Below are positions 14,114 through 14,847 of a DNA stretch of 14,847 bases, piece after piece (position 1 is the first letter of the stretch; every line of letters starts with the position of its first letter). Made by a program: the position numbers and the translations under genes. The DNA comes from Spirochaetia bacterium (GTDB lineage Bacteria > Spirochaetota > Spirochaetia > Treponematales > Treponemataceae), in NCBI GenBank assembly GCA_900770075.1, contig CAAGIZ010000102.1, forward strand, positions 1 to 14,847. Direction: 5' to 3'. The notes beneath the pieces are model-generated. The model made no database searches. It saw only the letters and a program-made list of their open reading frames with translations, and was not told where the DNA came from.

Positions 14114-14847
14114 ATGGATTCAGCTGCAATAATGGAAGCTGTAAATTCTGTTTCCGGTGATTTGTGGGGAGTCTGGTTCCTTTTGGGCGCGGCTCTCGTA
14201 TTTTGGATGCAGGCCGGATTTGCAATGGTTGAAACAGGTTTTACCCGGGCAAAGAACACGGGAAACATCATAATGAAAAACCTGATGGACTTTTGTATCG
14301 GTACTGTGGTTTTCATTTTAATCGGTTTCGGACTTTTCCTCGGCGAAAACGCATTTTTCGGGCTGATTGGCAAGCCTAACTGGCAGATTTTTACCGACTA
14401 TGCAAATTTTGACTGGTCGGGCTTTGTGTTCAACCTGGTTTTCTGTGCTACTACTGCTACCATCGTTTCCGGTGCAATGGCTGAACGCACAAAATTCCTT
14501 TCTTACTGCGTTTACTCGGCTATAATTTCTGCCGTAATCTATCCTATCGAAGCCCACTGGACTTGGGGCGGCGGCTGGCTGGCTCAGCTTGGTTTCCACG
14601 ACTTTGCAGGTTCCAACTGTATCCACATGGTTGGCGGTATCTGTGCCCTGATTGGTGCTGCCATGGTTGGTCCTCGTATCGGTAAGTTTACAAAGGACAA
14701 GAGCGGTAAGGTGACTGAAGTTCACGCTTTCCCTGGACACAACATTCCGATTGGTGCCCTGGGTGTGTTCATCCTCTGGTTGGGCTGGTACGGCTTTAAC
14801 GGTGCGGCTGCAACTTCTGTTTCTCAGCTGGGAACTATTTTCGTAAC
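14114..14847 (+). CDS. amt: Amt family ammonium transporter (3' end outside window)
   Basis: The first 244 codons are visible and the frame is open to the window end. The start at 14114 has GGAGG five bases upstream. The product is an inner-membrane ammonium channel. Hydrophobic helices are seen near residues 19-39, 58-77, 104-122, 129-147, 164-186 and from about 210. Family motifs are WMQAGFAMVETGFTRAKN (31-48), TIVSGAMAER (116-125), HWTWGGGW (148-155), DFAGSNCIHMVGG (163-175) and LGWYGFNGAA. By alignment with E. coli AmtB, Phe110 matches gate Phe107, Trp151 matches Trp148, Asp163 matches Asp160, and His171 is the first of the twin pore histidines. The second histidine and any fused or adjacent P-II protein lie beyond the window. 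Position after glnN points to joint nitrogen control. Confidence 0.96.
   Translation, partial: MDSAAIMEAVNSVSGDLWGVWFLLGAALVFWMQAGFAMVETGFTRAKNTGNIIMKNLMDFCIGTVVFILIGFGLFLGENAFFGLIGKPNWQIFTDYANFDWSGFVFNLVFCATTATIVSGAMAERTKFLSYCVYSAIISAVIYPIEAHWTWGGGWLAQLGFHDFAGSNCIHMVGGICALIGAAMVGPRIGKFTKDKSGKVTEVHAFPGHNIPIGALGVFILWLGWYGFNGAAATSVSQLGTIFV

Overview
The window looks like chromosomal DNA from an anaerobic, host-associated bacterium. The best guess is a spirochaete of the Treponema group. That guess rests on a type III glutamine synthetase next to an Amt ammonium transporter, moderate and uneven base composition, AT-rich leaders with clear sigma70-type promoters, and GC-rich palindromic intergenic repeats. 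No rRNA or other lineage marker is present, so the assignment is inference; Clostridia, Bacteroidetes and Fibrobacter-like hosts are not excluded.

Layout. (1) 1-3062, plus strand: the 3' part of a Hanks-type serine/threonine protein kinase, followed eight bases later by a 635-residue TPR-like protein. This is a clearly AT-richer block. (2) 3063-3330: an intergenic stretch with GC-rich palindromes, including a perfect 20-bp inverted repeat. (3) 3331-4734, plus: a MATE-family efflux transporter whose 3' end overlaps the convergent rnhA. (4) 11401 down to 4682, minus: carA, carB, pyrG and rnhA, all co-oriented, with carA-carB-pyrG a likely pyrimidine operon read from a promoter near 11546-11574. 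(5) 11575-11852: a regulatory region shared with glnN, which is read the other way. (6) 11853-14847, plus: glnN (type III glutamine synthetase) and the first 244 codons of an amt ammonium transporter.

How the genes fit together. Amt brings in ammonium and GlnN fixes it into glutamine. CarAB uses glutamine to make carbamoyl phosphate, and PyrG uses glutamine to turn UTP into CTP. Glutamine-making and glutamine-using genes therefore diverge from one ~430-bp control region. Both nitrogen genes have an intrinsic-terminator-like hairpin directly before the ribosome binding site. The glnN leader has two in tandem just downstream of a near-consensus promoter, and the loop of the second is CCTCC, the complement of the glnN Shine-Dalgarno sequence. 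The car leader also carries a long hairpin and a run of ten U. Premature-termination control of nitrogen assimilation is the most interesting signal in the window. The kinase-TPR pair is the least understood gene set.
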